Of a stretch of DNA of 22,953 nt, positions 1 to 7,763 are shown piece after piece (position 1 is the first letter of the stretch; each line of letters begins with the position of its first letter). The DNA is from DASVLX01 sp035552275 (GTDB lineage Bacteria; Actinomycetota; Actinomycetes; Mycobacteriales; Pseudonocardiaceae): the NCBI GenBank assembly GCA_035552275.1, contig DASZLR010000232.1:1-22953 (forward strand), written 5' to 3'. A program made the translations under genes and the position numbers. Under the pieces are notes generated by a model. The model had not been told where the DNA came from, ran no database searches, and saw only the letters and a program-made list of their open reading frames with translations.

Positions 1-1
1 G

Positions 2-484
2 GCGGCGGCGTTCGGCGGGCGGGCGGACGTGATGGCCCGGCTCGCGCCGGAAGGGCCGGTGTATCAGGCGGGCACGCTGTCCGGGAACCCGGTCGCGGTG
101 GCCGCCGGCCTGGCTTCACTGCGGGCGGCTGATGATGCGGTTTACCGGGCGCTGGACGAGAACGCGCGACGGCTCGGCTCGATGTTGAGCGCGGCGTTGT
201 CCGCTGAAGGGGTGCCGCACCGGGTTCAGTTGGCCGGGAATCTGGTCAGCGTGTTCTTCGCGGACGCGCCGGTGCGCGACTATGCCGGCGCGCGGACCAG
301 CCAGACGTGGCGGTTCCCGCCGTTTTTCCATGCGCTGCTGGAACGTGGCGTGTACCCGCCGCCGAGCGCGTTCGAGTCGTGGTTCGTGAACGCGGCCATG
401 GACGACGACACGTTCGCGGTGATCGAATCCGCGCTGCCGGCGGCCGCGCGGGCCGCGGCGGCGGCTGAGGAGACGCACTCATGA
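2..484 (+). CDS. hemL: Glutamate-1-semialdehyde 2,1-aminomutase, C-terminal part (5' end outside window)
   Basis: This is the last 160 residues of a PLP-dependent aminomutase that converts glutamate-1-semialdehyde to 5-aminolevulinate, the first committed tetrapyrrole precursor, in the cytosol. The reading frame is open from base 2. It carries the family stretch AAFGGRADVM, then GPVYQAGTLSGNPVA, which is highly typical of GSA aminomutase and less so of other class III aminotransferases. The C-terminal small domain (FFHALLERGVYPPPSAFESW) also matches. The PLP-binding lysine lies upstream of the window. The stop overlaps the next gene by 4 bp (ATGA at 481-484), so the genes are probably translationally coupled. 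hemL followed by a histidine phosphatase and cytochrome c maturation genes matches the arrangement I recall in Mycobacterium. The gene is cut by the window edge, not broken. Confidence 0.94.
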   Translation, partial: AAAFGGRADVMARLAPEGPVYQAGTLSGNPVAVAAGLASLRAADDAVYRALDENARRLGSMLSAALSAEGVPHRVQLAGNLVSVFFADAPVRDYAGARTSQTWRFPPFFHALLERGVYPPPSAFESWFVNAAMDDDTFAVIESALPAAARAAAAAEETHS

Positions 485-1107
485 AGACGGTCGTGCATGT
501 GGTGCGTCATGGCGAGGTGCACAACCCGGACGGCGTGCTGTACGGGCGGTTGCCCAACTTCACGCTGTCGGCGCGGGGCGAGCAGCAGGCGTTGGTGGTC
601 GCGGAGCACTTGCGCGGCAACGACATCGCGTATGTGGTGAGTTCGCCGTTGGAGCGGGCCCGGCAGACGGTCGGGCCGATCGCCGACTCGCACCGCCTCG
701 ATCCGGTGGTGGACGACCGGCTGATCGAGGCCGGCAATGTGTTCGAGGGGATGCGGGTGGGGGTCGGCGACGGCGCGCTGCGTGATCCGCGCAACTGGCC
801 GAAGCTGTACAACCCGTTCCGGCCGTCGTGGGGCGAGCCGTATCTGGAGATCGCGCACCGGATGTTCGCCGCCGTGCATCGGGCGCGGGCGGCGGCGGCC
901 GGGCACGAGGCGGTGTGCGTGTCGCACCAGCTGCCGATCGTGACGGTGCGGCGGTTCTGCGAGGGACGGCGGCTATGGCACGACCCGCGGCGGCGGCAGT
1001 GCTCGCTGGCGTCGATCACCAGCTTCACGTTCAACGATGAGGAAGTGGTGAACGTCAGCTACCGCGACCCGGTCGGCGCCACCAACGCGCGGGTGAGCGG
1101 CGCATGA
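481..1107 (+). CDS. Histidine phosphatase family protein (phosphoglycerate mutase-like)
   Basis: A 208-residue cytosolic member of the histidine phosphatase superfamily. The catalytic RHGE motif is at residues 9-12, where His10 would be the phospho-acceptor. The second superfamily signatures are present: SSPLERARQT near residues 54-63 and the C-terminal catalytic His149 in CVSHQLPIV. An acidic residue near 83 (LIEAG) fits the proton donor. The substrate cannot be read from sequence; the family includes phosphoglycerate mutases, phosphatases of small metabolites and protein phosphatases. The start ATG overlaps the hemL stop and the stop overlaps the SEC-C gene (ATGA in both cases), so it is in the middle of a coupled operon. 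A gene of this type sits between hemL and the cytochrome c thioredoxin in mycobacteria (from memory), hinting at a heme or cytochrome link, which is inference. Confidence 0.9.
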   Translation: MKTVVHVVRHGEVHNPDGVLYGRLPNFTLSARGEQQALVVAEHLRGNDIAYVVSSPLERARQTVGPIADSHRLDPVVDDRLIEAGNVFEGMRVGVGDGALRDPRNWPKLYNPFRPSWGEPYLEIAHRMFAAVHRARAAAAGHEAVCVSHQLPIVTVRRFCEGRRLWHDPRRRQCSLASITSFTFNDEEVVNVSYRDPVGATNARVSGA

Positions 1108-2042
1108 GCACGATCGACACGACCCACGCCGCCAAGACCGCGCGAGAGCTGGAAGCCTGCCTCGACGACTACCCCGACGAGCGGGGCGAAATTCTGGTCG
1201 AGGCCGCCGGGCAGTGGCAGCTGGCCGGCGATCACGATCGCGCCATCGAGTTGTTGACCGAGGCCATCGCACTGCGCGGTGAGGACGGCGGCAACGCCCG
1301 GGTGACCATGGCCGAGAGCCTGTTCGACCTCGACCGCGACGACGATGCCCGCGCCCAGTTCGACGCGCTCCGCCGGGACCGGCCGCCCTCGCCGATGCCC
1401 TACCACCTGGCGGCTGAGCTCCTTGAGGAACGCGGTGACTACCAGGACTCGTTGACGTGGTTCAACATGGCCGTTTCCCGGCTGTCTGATGAGGACTTGG
1501 CCACCCCGGACGACAGCATGCCGTTCTCCTACGGCAACCAGATCCTCGTCGGCCGCCGGCGGGTCCGGCAGGAGCTGGACATACCGCCCGACGAGCTGGA
1601 CGAATCGGTGGTGTCCCCGCCGGACTTCGCCGATGACCTCGATGATGAGCCGCGCCCGGCGCCGCCGGGCGAGCTGCGGGTGTTGTTCTGGCCCCGTGCC
1701 GAGGTTCCCCGCGCGCATCATGCGTGGCCGCAACTGGTCGAGCACATCGACGCCGACGCCATCATGCGGGAACGGGAGGCGGACAATCGCGAGGTGTCCG
1801 CGGCTGGTGTCGCGCGGATCACTCTGGTGCCGTTGACAGTCGCGGAGCTCACCGAGTTCGCCACCCGGACCGGCGGCGATCCGACCGACAGCGACACCCG
1901 AATGGCGTGCATGAACGAGATCGCCGCCATAGGCGCCACGATCAGCTGGCCGCCCGGACGCAACGCGCCGTGCTGGTGCGGGTCCGCGGTCAAGTACAAG
2001 AAGTGTTGCGGCCGGCCCGATCTTGGGATTGACAGCCGATGA
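1104..2042 (+). CDS. TPR-like protein with C-terminal SEC-C zinc-binding motif
   Basis: A 312-residue protein of unknown function. The N-terminal half (about residues 10-125) reads as helical repeats resembling tetratricopeptide units, for example the stretches DRAIELLTEAIAL and GDYQDSLTWFNMAV. The middle is acidic and proline-rich (about 165-195). The C-terminus ends in a SEC-C motif: Cys290-x-Cys292, eight residues, Cys301-Cys302. In SecA this motif binds zinc and contacts SecB or ribosomes. No catalytic motif was seen. The start overlaps the phosphatase stop and the stop overlaps the thioredoxin start, both by ATGA, so it is tightly coupled between a hemL-linked phosphatase and a ResA-like protein. 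A role as adaptor or chaperone in export or cytochrome assembly is a guess from context only. Confidence 0.85.
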   Translation: MSTIDTTHAAKTARELEACLDDYPDERGEILVEAAGQWQLAGDHDRAIELLTEAIALRGEDGGNARVTMAESLFDLDRDDDARAQFDALRRDRPPSPMPYHLAAELLEERGDYQDSLTWFNMAVSRLSDEDLATPDDSMPFSYGNQILVGRRRVRQELDIPPDELDESVVSPPDFADDLDDEPRPAPPGELRVLFWPRAEVPRAHHAWPQLVEHIDADAIMREREADNREVSAAGVARITLVPLTVAELTEFATRTGGDPTDSDTRMACMNEIAAIGATISWPPGRNAPCWCGSAVKYKKCCGRPDLGIDSR

Positions 2043-2626
2043 GCCGCCGCCTGCGAACCCTCGCGGCCGTGCTGGCCGGGACGCTGTTGCTCGCCGGTTG
2101 CGCGACCGGGAATGACGCCGTGGACCAGAGCGACACGTTCAACTTCGTCTCGCCGGGCGGGCAGACCGAGATCTTCTACCCGGTGTCCGAGCGCAAGCCG
2201 CTGCCCAGCCTGTCCGGCGACAGCCTGACCCAACCTGGCACCACCATCGGCCTGGACACCTACCCCAACAACGTCATCGTGCTCAACATCTGGGGCTCGT
2301 GGTGCGGACCGTGCCGGGGCGAAGCGCCGCAGCTCGTGCAACTACAGAACCAGACCCAGGCCGCCGGTGTCCGCGTGCTCGGCATCGACGTGCGCGACGA
2401 GCGAAGCGCGGCCCAGGACTTCGTGCACGACTACCAGGTCAACTATCCGTCGATCTTCGATCCGGCTGGCCGGTCGCTGCTGGCGCTGCGCAACTATCCG
2501 CGCAATGTGGTGCCGTCCACGATCATCCTGGACCGGCAGCATCGGGTCGCCGCCGTGTACCTCGAAACGGTGCTGGCCGGTCAACTGTTGCCGAAGCTGC
2601 AACAACTGGCCAGTGAACACTCGTGA
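2039..2626 (+). CDS. resA: ResA/TlpA-like thioredoxin-fold lipoprotein
   Basis: A 195-residue extracytoplasmic thiol-disulfide oxidoreductase. The N-terminus has a lipoprotein signal: basic MSRRLR, a hydrophobic stretch and lipobox LAGC with Cys21 as the lipidation site. The thioredoxin fold carries the active site Trp88-Cys89-Gly-Pro-Cys92 and a cis-proline at about Pro159 (VVPST). In System II cytochrome c biogenesis, ResA-type proteins reduce the apocytochrome CXXCH disulfide before heme attachment, taking electrons from CcdA. Its place just upstream of ccdA, resB and ccsB supports that role. It starts inside the SEC-C stop (ATGA at 2039-2042). The 100 bp after its stop contain the ccdA promoter and palindrome. 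The gene symbol is assigned by family and context. Confidence 0.88.
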   Translation: MSRRLRTLAAVLAGTLLLAGCATGNDAVDQSDTFNFVSPGGQTEIFYPVSERKPLPSLSGDSLTQPGTTIGLDTYPNNVIVLNIWGSWCGPCRGEAPQLVQLQNQTQAAGVRVLGIDVRDERSAAQDFVHDYQVNYPSIFDPAGRSLLALRNYPRNVVPSTIILDRQHRVAAVYLETVLAGQLLPKLQQLASEHS

Positions 2627-2688
2627 CACTCATGACCGGACGAGGTCGGCTGGCCAGGTGTGACCCAGGACGCCGGCGGCCGGCACCG

Positions 2689-2727
2689 GTGACGGACTGC
2701 CAGCTGGCAGTACCTACCCTCGTCCTG
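2689..2727 (+). promoter_or_regulatory. Putative ccdA promoter, leaderless type
   Basis: A -10 hexamer TACCCT at 2715-2720 lies 6 nt before the GTG start at 2727, so transcription would begin at or next to the start codon. A weak -35-like GTGAC is at 2689-2693, with a longer than ideal gap. No Shine-Dalgarno precedes the GTG. The gap of 100 bp from the previous gene suggests ccdA-resB-ccsB can be transcribed separately. Confidence 0.4.
2696..2711. promoter_or_regulatory. Perfect 16-bp palindrome, candidate operator
   Basis: ACTGCCAGCTGGCAGT is its own reverse complement and ends 3 bp before the -10 box TACCCT of ccdA. Its position in the promoter spacer is typical of a repressor operator. 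The binding protein is unknown. Confidence 0.5.
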
Positions 2728-3518
2728 TGAACCCGACCGCGCTCGCCACCTCGGGGCCGCTGCTGCTGGCTGCCGGGGTCGCGGTGCTGGCCGGGGCGGT
2801 CTCCTTCGCCTCGCCGTGCGTGGTCCCGCTGGTGCCCGGCTACCTCGCCTACCTGGCCGGACTCGTCGGCGCCGACGCCCCCGCCGTCAAAGCGGACGAA
2901 ACGACGGCGAGCGGCGGCCGACAGCACGGCCGGTTCCGGGTGGCCGGCGCGGCGCTGCTGTTCGTCGCCGGGTTCACCGTCGTCTTCGCCGCCGGAGCGG
3001 TCGTCGTGCTCGGTGTCTCCGACACGCTGCTGGCCGACCAGCAACTGCTGGAACGCATCGGCGGTGTGGTGACCATCCTGATGGGGCTGGTGTTCGTCGG
3101 CCTGGTCCCGGCCCTGCAACGCGATCTCCGCCCGCACGCCACCCCGCGCGCCGGCCTGGTCGGCGCGCCGCTGCTCGGCGCGGTGTTCGCGCTCGGCTGG
3201 ACACCGTGCCTCGGGCCCACGCTCACGGGCGTGCTGTCCGTGGCCGCCGGAACCCAACTCGGGTCTGACACGGTTCGCGGCATCCTGCTGGTGCTCGCCT
3301 ACTGCCTCGGCCTCGGCCTGCCGTTCGTCGTGTTGGCGCTCGGCGCTCGCTGGGCGCTCCGCGCGACCAGTTGGCTGCGCCGGCACGTCCGGGCCATCCA
3401 GGTGTTCGGCGGGGTGCTGCTGGTCGCGGTCGGCGTCGCGCTGGTCACCGGCCTGTGGGACGAGCTGATCACCTGGCTGCGGGAGACCGTGGTGACCAAC
3501 GAGAGGTTGCCGCTGTGA
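2727..3518 (+). CDS. ccdA: Cytochrome c biogenesis protein CcdA
   Basis: A 263-residue polytopic membrane protein of the CcdA/DsbD family. It carries reducing equivalents from cytoplasmic thioredoxin across the membrane to ResA-type proteins. The two redox cysteines are in the expected contexts: Cys31 in SFASPCVVPLVPGYLAYLAG and Cys161 in GWTPCLGPT. About six hydrophobic segments are visible (near 12-45, 72-98, 110-130, 145-170, 180-208 and 220-245). A hydrophilic loop rich in charged residues sits at about 50-70. The GTG start is supported by a -10 box 6 nt upstream and the absence of another good start. Its stop overlaps the resB GTG by 4 bp (GTGA), indicating coupling. Family and neighbours agree. 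Confidence 0.93.
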   Translation: MNPTALATSGPLLLAAGVAVLAGAVSFASPCVVPLVPGYLAYLAGLVGADAPAVKADETTASGGRQHGRFRVAGAALLFVAGFTVVFAAGAVVVLGVSDTLLADQQLLERIGGVVTILMGLVFVGLVPALQRDLRPHATPRAGLVGAPLLGAVFALGWTPCLGPTLTGVLSVAAGTQLGSDTVRGILLVLAYCLGLGLPFVVLALGARWALRATSWLRRHVRAIQVFGGVLLVAVGVALVTGLWDELITWLRETVVTNERLPL

Positions 3519-5185
3519 CGTCCATTGTAGACGATCGGCCGGCTGCCGGCGCGAAAGATCCGGAGCCGCCGCGCCAGTCCCCGGCCCGCGCCGCGCTCGC
3601 CTTCCTGCGCAACACCTGGCGCGGGCTCACCGCGATGCGGACCGCGCTGATCCTGCTGTTCCTGCTTGCGCTCGGCGCGGTGCCCGGCGCGATGCTGCCG
3701 CAGTGGCCGCTGAACCAGCCCAAAACCCAGCAGTACATCACCAGCCACGGCTGGTGGGGCACGCTGCTGAACAAGCTCCAGTTCTTCAGCGTCTTCTCCA
3801 GCGTCTGGTTCTCCGCCGTCTACGTGCTGCTGTTCGTGTCCCTGGTCGGCTGCCTGCTGCCGCGCACCCTGGACTACGGCAAGCAACTGTTCGCCAAACC
3901 GGTCCTGACGCCACGCAACCTGGCCCGGCTCCCGCATCACTCGAAGTCCACAGTAGACGGCGATCCGGCGGACGTGCTGGCCGCCGCGCGGCACGAGCTG
4001 CGCGGCTGGCGGCTGGTCGAGCGCGCGGAAGCCGACGGCTCGCGCAGCATCTCCGCCGAGCGCGGCTACCTGCGCGAAACCGGCAACCTGGTGTTCCACT
4101 TCGCGCTGCTCGGGCTGATCGTGGCGTTCGCGCTGGGCAAGATGTTCAGCTACACGGGCCAGGTCATCGTGCTGGCCAACGGTTCCCAGTTCTGCGACTC
4201 CGGCGTGCTGAACTACGACTCGTTCACCCCCGGCCTGGAAGTCGACGGCACCCAGCTCGATCCGTGGTGCGTCAGGGTGAATGGCTTCACCGCGAGCTAC
4301 CAGCCCACCGGCCAGCCGGCCGCCTACTCGGCGAACATCGACTACCAGTCCGGCGACGACCTCAGCAGCGACACCTGGCGGCCGTACGACCTCAAGGTCA
4401 ACTCGCCGCTGCGCACCGCGGGCGACCGGGTCTACCTGATCGGCCACGGCTACGCGCCGCAGTTCACCGTCACCTACCCGAACGGCCAGACCCGGACCGG
4501 CCTGACGCAGTGGAAGCCCGACGACCAGACCACCGATCTGTCCGAGGGCGCGACCAAGTTCGCCGACCCGCCCGGGGTCACCAATCCGGCTGAACTGAAG
4601 CAGCAGCAGCTGGCCGTCACCGGGCTGTTCGCGCCGACCGCGCTGTTCGACGGGGACGTCATCACGTCCACCTATCCGGCGCTGGACAACCCGGCCGCGT
4701 CGATCTTCGTCTACCAGGGCGACCTGGGCAGCGACGCGGGCAGCCAGTCGATCTTCGCCATCGACCAGGGCATGGTCGACTCCGGCCAGCTCAAGAAGGT
4801 CGGGCAGGCCAACCTGACCCCCGGCCAGTCGGTCACCTTGTCCGACGGCACCAAGGTCCGGTTCGATCTGGTGCAGCCGTGGGTGTCGTTGCAGGTCTCG
4901 CACGATCCGACCCAGGACTACGTGCTGCTGTTCGCCATCCTGCTGCTGCTCGGCCTGATCACCTCGCTGGTCATCAAGCGCCGCCGGCTCTGGGTCCGCG
5001 CTGGGCCATCGGACGACGGCCCACCCCGTGCTGGCGGCGGATCGGGCCGTACCGTGGTCGAAATCGGTGGCCTGGCGCGCACCGATCAGGCCGGCTACGG
5101 CGAGGAATTCGTCACCCTGTCCGCACGACTGCTCGCCGCCGCCCGCACCGCGGCGCGTTCCTCGGCTGGAAAGGACACCACCTGA
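3515..5185 (+). CDS. resB: Cytochrome c biogenesis protein ResB
   Basis: A 556-residue membrane protein, half of the ResB-CcsB heme delivery and cytochrome c synthetase complex (System II). Hydrophobic segments are seen at about 43-63, 90-115, 189-212 and 468-488. A large extracytoplasmic domain lies between the third and fourth, as expected for ResB. His195 in NLVFHFALLG lies in the third segment and is a plausible conserved heme-contact residue. I chose the GTG at 3515 because it overlaps the ccdA stop (GTGA) and has GAGAGG at 3501-3506 as a ribosome binding site. A longer open frame upstream would run inside ccdA and has no support. After the last membrane segment there is a hydrophilic tail of about 65 residues of unknown role. 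The stop overlaps the ccsB ATG by 1 base (TGATG). Confidence 0.92.
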   Translation: MTSIVDDRPAAGAKDPEPPRQSPARAALAFLRNTWRGLTAMRTALILLFLLALGAVPGAMLPQWPLNQPKTQQYITSHGWWGTLLNKLQFFSVFSSVWFSAVYVLLFVSLVGCLLPRTLDYGKQLFAKPVLTPRNLARLPHHSKSTVDGDPADVLAAARHELRGWRLVERAEADGSRSISAERGYLRETGNLVFHFALLGLIVAFALGKMFSYTGQVIVLANGSQFCDSGVLNYDSFTPGLEVDGTQLDPWCVRVNGFTASYQPTGQPAAYSANIDYQSGDDLSSDTWRPYDLKVNSPLRTAGDRVYLIGHGYAPQFTVTYPNGQTRTGLTQWKPDDQTTDLSEGATKFADPPGVTNPAELKQQQLAVTGLFAPTALFDGDVITSTYPALDNPAASIFVYQGDLGSDAGSQSIFAIDQGMVDSGQLKKVGQANLTPGQSVTLSDGTKVRFDLVQPWVSLQVSHDPTQDYVLLFAILLLLGLITSLVIKRRRLWVRAGPSDDGPPRAGGGSGRTVVEIGGLARTDQAGYGEEFVTLSARLLAAARTAARSSAGKDTT

Positions 5186-6165
5186 TGTCGGTCAACCACA
5201 CGCTGGCCCAGTACAGCAACTGGGCTTACACCAGCGCGGTCGCCATCTACGTGCTGTCGATGGTCTTCTACCTCGCCGAGCAGGCGTTCGGCCGGCGGCG
5301 GGCCACCGCGGCGGCTCCGGCCCGGCAGTTGGTGGCCGCCGGAGCGGGCGGCCCGGCCGAATCCACCGCCACTCCGCCGGCCCCACCGGTCTCCCGGCCA
5401 GGGGAGCGGTCGATGCCGGAGCGGCTTGGCCGGATGGGCATCGCGCTGACCGTGTTGGGCGTGCTGGTGCACCTGATGTCGATCGTGCTGCGCGGGCTGT
5501 CGGTGCACCGCTGGCCGCTGGGCAACATGTACGAGTTCATGTCGTTCGTGTGCCTGATCGCGATGGGCGCGTGGCTGATCATGTTGCGCCGGTTCGAGAT
5601 TCGCCGGATCGGCGCGTTCGTGCTGGTTCCGGTGGTGCTGCTGATGTTCCTCGGTGGCACGGTGCTGTACACCCAGGCCGAGCCGGTGGTGCCCGCGCTG
5701 CAGTCGTACTGGCTGGTGATCCACGTGACCGTGGTGTCCACCGCGAGCGGCATCCTGCTGGTGCCGGGCGTGGCCAGCCTGATGTACCTGCTGCGCAACG
5801 CGCACGACCGCAACCCGGCCCGGTTCGCCCGGCTGGGCCCGAAGCTGCCCGGCGTCGACACGCTGGACCGGCTCGCCTACCGGATGACGATCTTCGGCTT
5901 CCCGCTGTTCACCTTCGGGGTGATCTGCGGCGCGATCTGGGCCGAGTCCGCCTGGGGCCGCTACTGGGGCTGGGACCCGAAGGAGACCACCGCGTTCGTC
6001 GCCTGGGTGGTCTACGCCGGCTACCTGCACGCCCGCGCGACGGCCGGCTGGCGTGGCGGTCGGGCAGCGGTGATCAACGTCATCGGGTTCGCCGTGATGA
6101 TCTTCAACCTGTTCTTCGTCAATCTGGTGATCACCGGACTGCACTCGTACGCCGGGGTGGGCTGA
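5185..6165 (+). CDS. ccsB: Cytochrome c biogenesis protein CcsB/CcsA (ResC)
   Basis: A 326-residue polytopic heme-handling protein of System II cytochrome c biogenesis, partner of ResB. The hallmark WWD region runs from about 252 to 267 with Trp252, Trp257, Trp261, Trp263, Asp264 and Glu267 (WGWDPKET). Candidate heme-ligand histidines are His96, His180 (WLVIHV) and His320 (GLHSYAG). About eight hydrophobic segments are visible. A Pro/Ala-rich cytoplasmic linker is at about 38-75. The start ATG at 5185 overlaps the resB stop by one base and has AAGGA at 5171-5175. The open frame continues upstream into resB but that extension is only a shadow. The Cys/His and tryptophan motifs leave little doubt on family. 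The symbol is interchangeable with ccsA/resC. Confidence 0.93.
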   Translation: MSVNHTLAQYSNWAYTSAVAIYVLSMVFYLAEQAFGRRRATAAAPARQLVAAGAGGPAESTATPPAPPVSRPGERSMPERLGRMGIALTVLGVLVHLMSIVLRGLSVHRWPLGNMYEFMSFVCLIAMGAWLIMLRRFEIRRIGAFVLVPVVLLMFLGGTVLYTQAEPVVPALQSYWLVIHVTVVSTASGILLVPGVASLMYLLRNAHDRNPARFARLGPKLPGVDTLDRLAYRMTIFGFPLFTFGVICGAIWAESAWGRYWGWDPKETTAFVAWVVYAGYLHARATAGWRGGRAAVINVIGFAVMIFNLFFVNLVITGLHSYAGVG

Positions 6166-6195
6166 CCGGGTCTGGCGGTCGGCCGATCCCTCGTG

Positions 6196-6224
6196 TCGAC
6201 CCACACGTTGCCGGCGACTACCTT
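6196..6224 (+). promoter_or_regulatory. Putative promoter of the MinD-like gene
   Basis: A -35-like TCGACC (6196-6201) is 17 bp from a -10 hexamer TACCTT (6219-6224). Transcription would start near 6231, leaving a leader of about 50 nt with a strong ribosome binding site. The -10 box is inside an inverted repeat (6215-6235). Confidence 0.4.
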
Positions 6225-6235
6225 CGGGGTAGTCG
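6215..6235. promoter_or_regulatory. 8-bp inverted repeat covering the -10 box
   Basis: CGACTACC, 5 nt (TTCGG), GGTAGTCG: both arms match perfectly. It could be an operator over the promoter. If transcription from the ccs genes reads through, it could instead fold as a hairpin about 50 nt after the ccsB stop and act as a weak terminator. No T-run follows. Confidence 0.45.
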
Positions 6236-6264
6236 GGCAGCAACGGCTGGGCGATCAGCGCCAT

Positions 6265-6273
6265 GAGGGAGGA
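6265..6273 (+). promoter_or_regulatory. Strong ribosome binding site fixing a GTG start
   Basis: GAGGGAGGA lies 8 nt before GTG at 6282 and supports that start for the MinD-like protein. Confidence 0.7.
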
Positions 6274-6281
6274 CGCAAGCG

Positions 6282-7763
6282 GTGACCGGACCCCACGAGG
6301 AGCCCACGTCACGGTACGAAGGTCCGTGGCAGCAGCAGCCGGGCACTCAGGCTCCGTCGCAGCCAACGGCGTCGCAACTAGGAGCGGAGTCCGGCAACCA
6401 CCAGGCCCGGCACTCCGCCGAGGGCGAGGAGCCGGCCGAGGACTCGACCCGGCCCCGGCTGACGCCCGTCGCCGGCGACCAGCCCGGCCCGGACCAGCCC
6501 GCGCAGCCGCCCCAGCCCCAGCCGCCGCAACCCGAGCAGCCGGAGCAGTTCCCGGCCGGTCCGACCCAGTCGACGCCGTACCCCGTCGGCCCGCCCCCGG
6601 CCCAGCAGCCGCCTGTTCAGCAGCCGCCGACGCCCAACTACTACGCCGAGCCGTACGGCAGCGGCGGCCAGCCGCAGATCCAGTACCAGCAGCCCGGCCC
6701 GTACAGCCCGCAGTTCCCGTTCGACCAGCAGCACCCGCCGGGCGGCCCGATGGCCCCGCCCCCACCGCCACAGCCCGGTCAACCGGGCCAACCCGGCCAG
6801 CCGCCGAACCCGTTGTCCCGGCAGGCGAACGCGGTCGCCCAGGAACTGTCCAGCGCGCACCTGCTCCGGCCGGCGAAGCGGCCGCCGCAGACCGGCTGGC
6901 GGCGGGCGATCTACCAGGTCAGCGGGCGAACGTTGAACCTGGGCGAGAGCCCGACCGACGTCCAGCGGCGCGAGCTGATCACCCGGATCAACCAGCCGCT
7001 GCGCGGTTGTTACAAGATCGCGATGCTCAGCCTGAAGGGCGGCGTCGGCAAGACCACGACGACCACCACGCTCGGCTCCACGTTCGCCAGCCTGCGCGGC
7101 GACCGGGTGATCGCCGTCGACGCGAACCCGGACCGGGGCACGCTGTCGCAGAAGATCCCCCTGGAGACCACCGCCACCGTGCGGCACCTGCTGCGCGACG
7201 CCAGCCGGATCACCCGCTACAGCGACGTTCGCTCGTACACCTCGCAGGGGCCGAGCCGGCTGGAAATCCTGGCCAGCGAACAGGATCCGGCCGTCTCGGA
7301 GGCGTTCAGCGAGCAGGACTACCGGCGCACCATCGACCTGCTTGAGCACTTCTACAACATCGTGCTCACCGACTGCGGGACCGGGCTGATGCACTCGGCG
7401 ATGCGCGGCGTGCTGGACATCGCCGACTCGCTGGTGATCGTGTCGTCGGGCTCGGTGGACGGCGCCCGCAGCGCCTCGGCCACTCTCGACTGGCTGGACG
7501 CGCACGGCTACCGCGACCTCGTCGCCCGGTCGGTCGCGGTGATCAACTCGGTGCATCCCAAGTCCGGCACGGTCGACCTGGACAAGCTGGCCGAGCACTT
7601 CGCGGCGCGCTGCCGCGCGGTGTGCCGGATCCCGTTCGACCCGCACCTGGAAGAGGGCGCCGAGATCGAGTTGGAGCGGCTGTCCCCGTCGACCCGGCTG
7701 GCGCTGCTGGAACTGGGCGCGACGGTCGCCGATGACTTCCCACACGACGTCGCCCGCCGCTGA
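6282..7763 (+). CDS. MinD/ParA-like ATPase with Pro/Gln-rich N-terminus (EspI-like)
   Basis: A 493-residue protein in two parts. Residues 1 to about 180 are low-complexity, rich in Pro, Gln and Gly (for example QPGQPGQPGQPP near 165-175), and probably disordered. Residues 240-493 form a SIMIBI-class ATPase of the MinD/ParA type. The deviant Walker A is KGGVGKTT at 252-259, with Asp280 in VDANPD and a Walker B-like VLTDCG with Asp364. The build of the protein resembles EspI-type proteins of type VII secretion loci and a similar protein at the equivalent mycobacterial locus, from memory. No ESX genes are present here, so a secretion role is not shown. It may act in membrane or polar positioning. 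The next gene starts 32 bp before its stop, suggesting coexpression with the LtrA-like gene. Start at 6282 rests on GAGGGAGGA. Confidence 0.85.
   Translation: MTGPHEEPTSRYEGPWQQQPGTQAPSQPTASQLGAESGNHQARHSAEGEEPAEDSTRPRLTPVAGDQPGPDQPAQPPQPQPPQPEQPEQFPAGPTQSTPYPVGPPPAQQPPVQQPPTPNYYAEPYGSGGQPQIQYQQPGPYSPQFPFDQQHPPGGPMAPPPPPQPGQPGQPGQPPNPLSRQANAVAQELSSAHLLRPAKRPPQTGWRRAIYQVSGRTLNLGESPTDVQRRELITRINQPLRGCYKIAMLSLKGGVGKTTTTTTLGSTFASLRGDRVIAVDANPDRGTLSQKIPLETTATVRHLLRDASRITRYSDVRSYTSQGPSRLEILASEQDPAVSEAFSEQDYRRTIDLLEHFYNIVLTDCGTGLMHSAMRGVLDIADSLVIVSSGSVDGARSASATLDWLDAHGYRDLVARSVAVINSVHPKSGTVDLDKLAEHFAARCRAVCRIPFDPHLEEGAEIELERLSPSTRLALLELGATVADDFPHDVARR

Noticed and set aside
2..484. hemL as a pseudogene because it lacks its N-terminus
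   Set aside because: The frame is open to the first base of the window; the rest is simply outside.
3299..6771. Long minus-strand open frames opposite resB and ccsB (3299-4903, 5095-6771)
   Set aside because: Low-complexity composition, no start context, no domain; the opposite strand encodes intact resB and ccsB.
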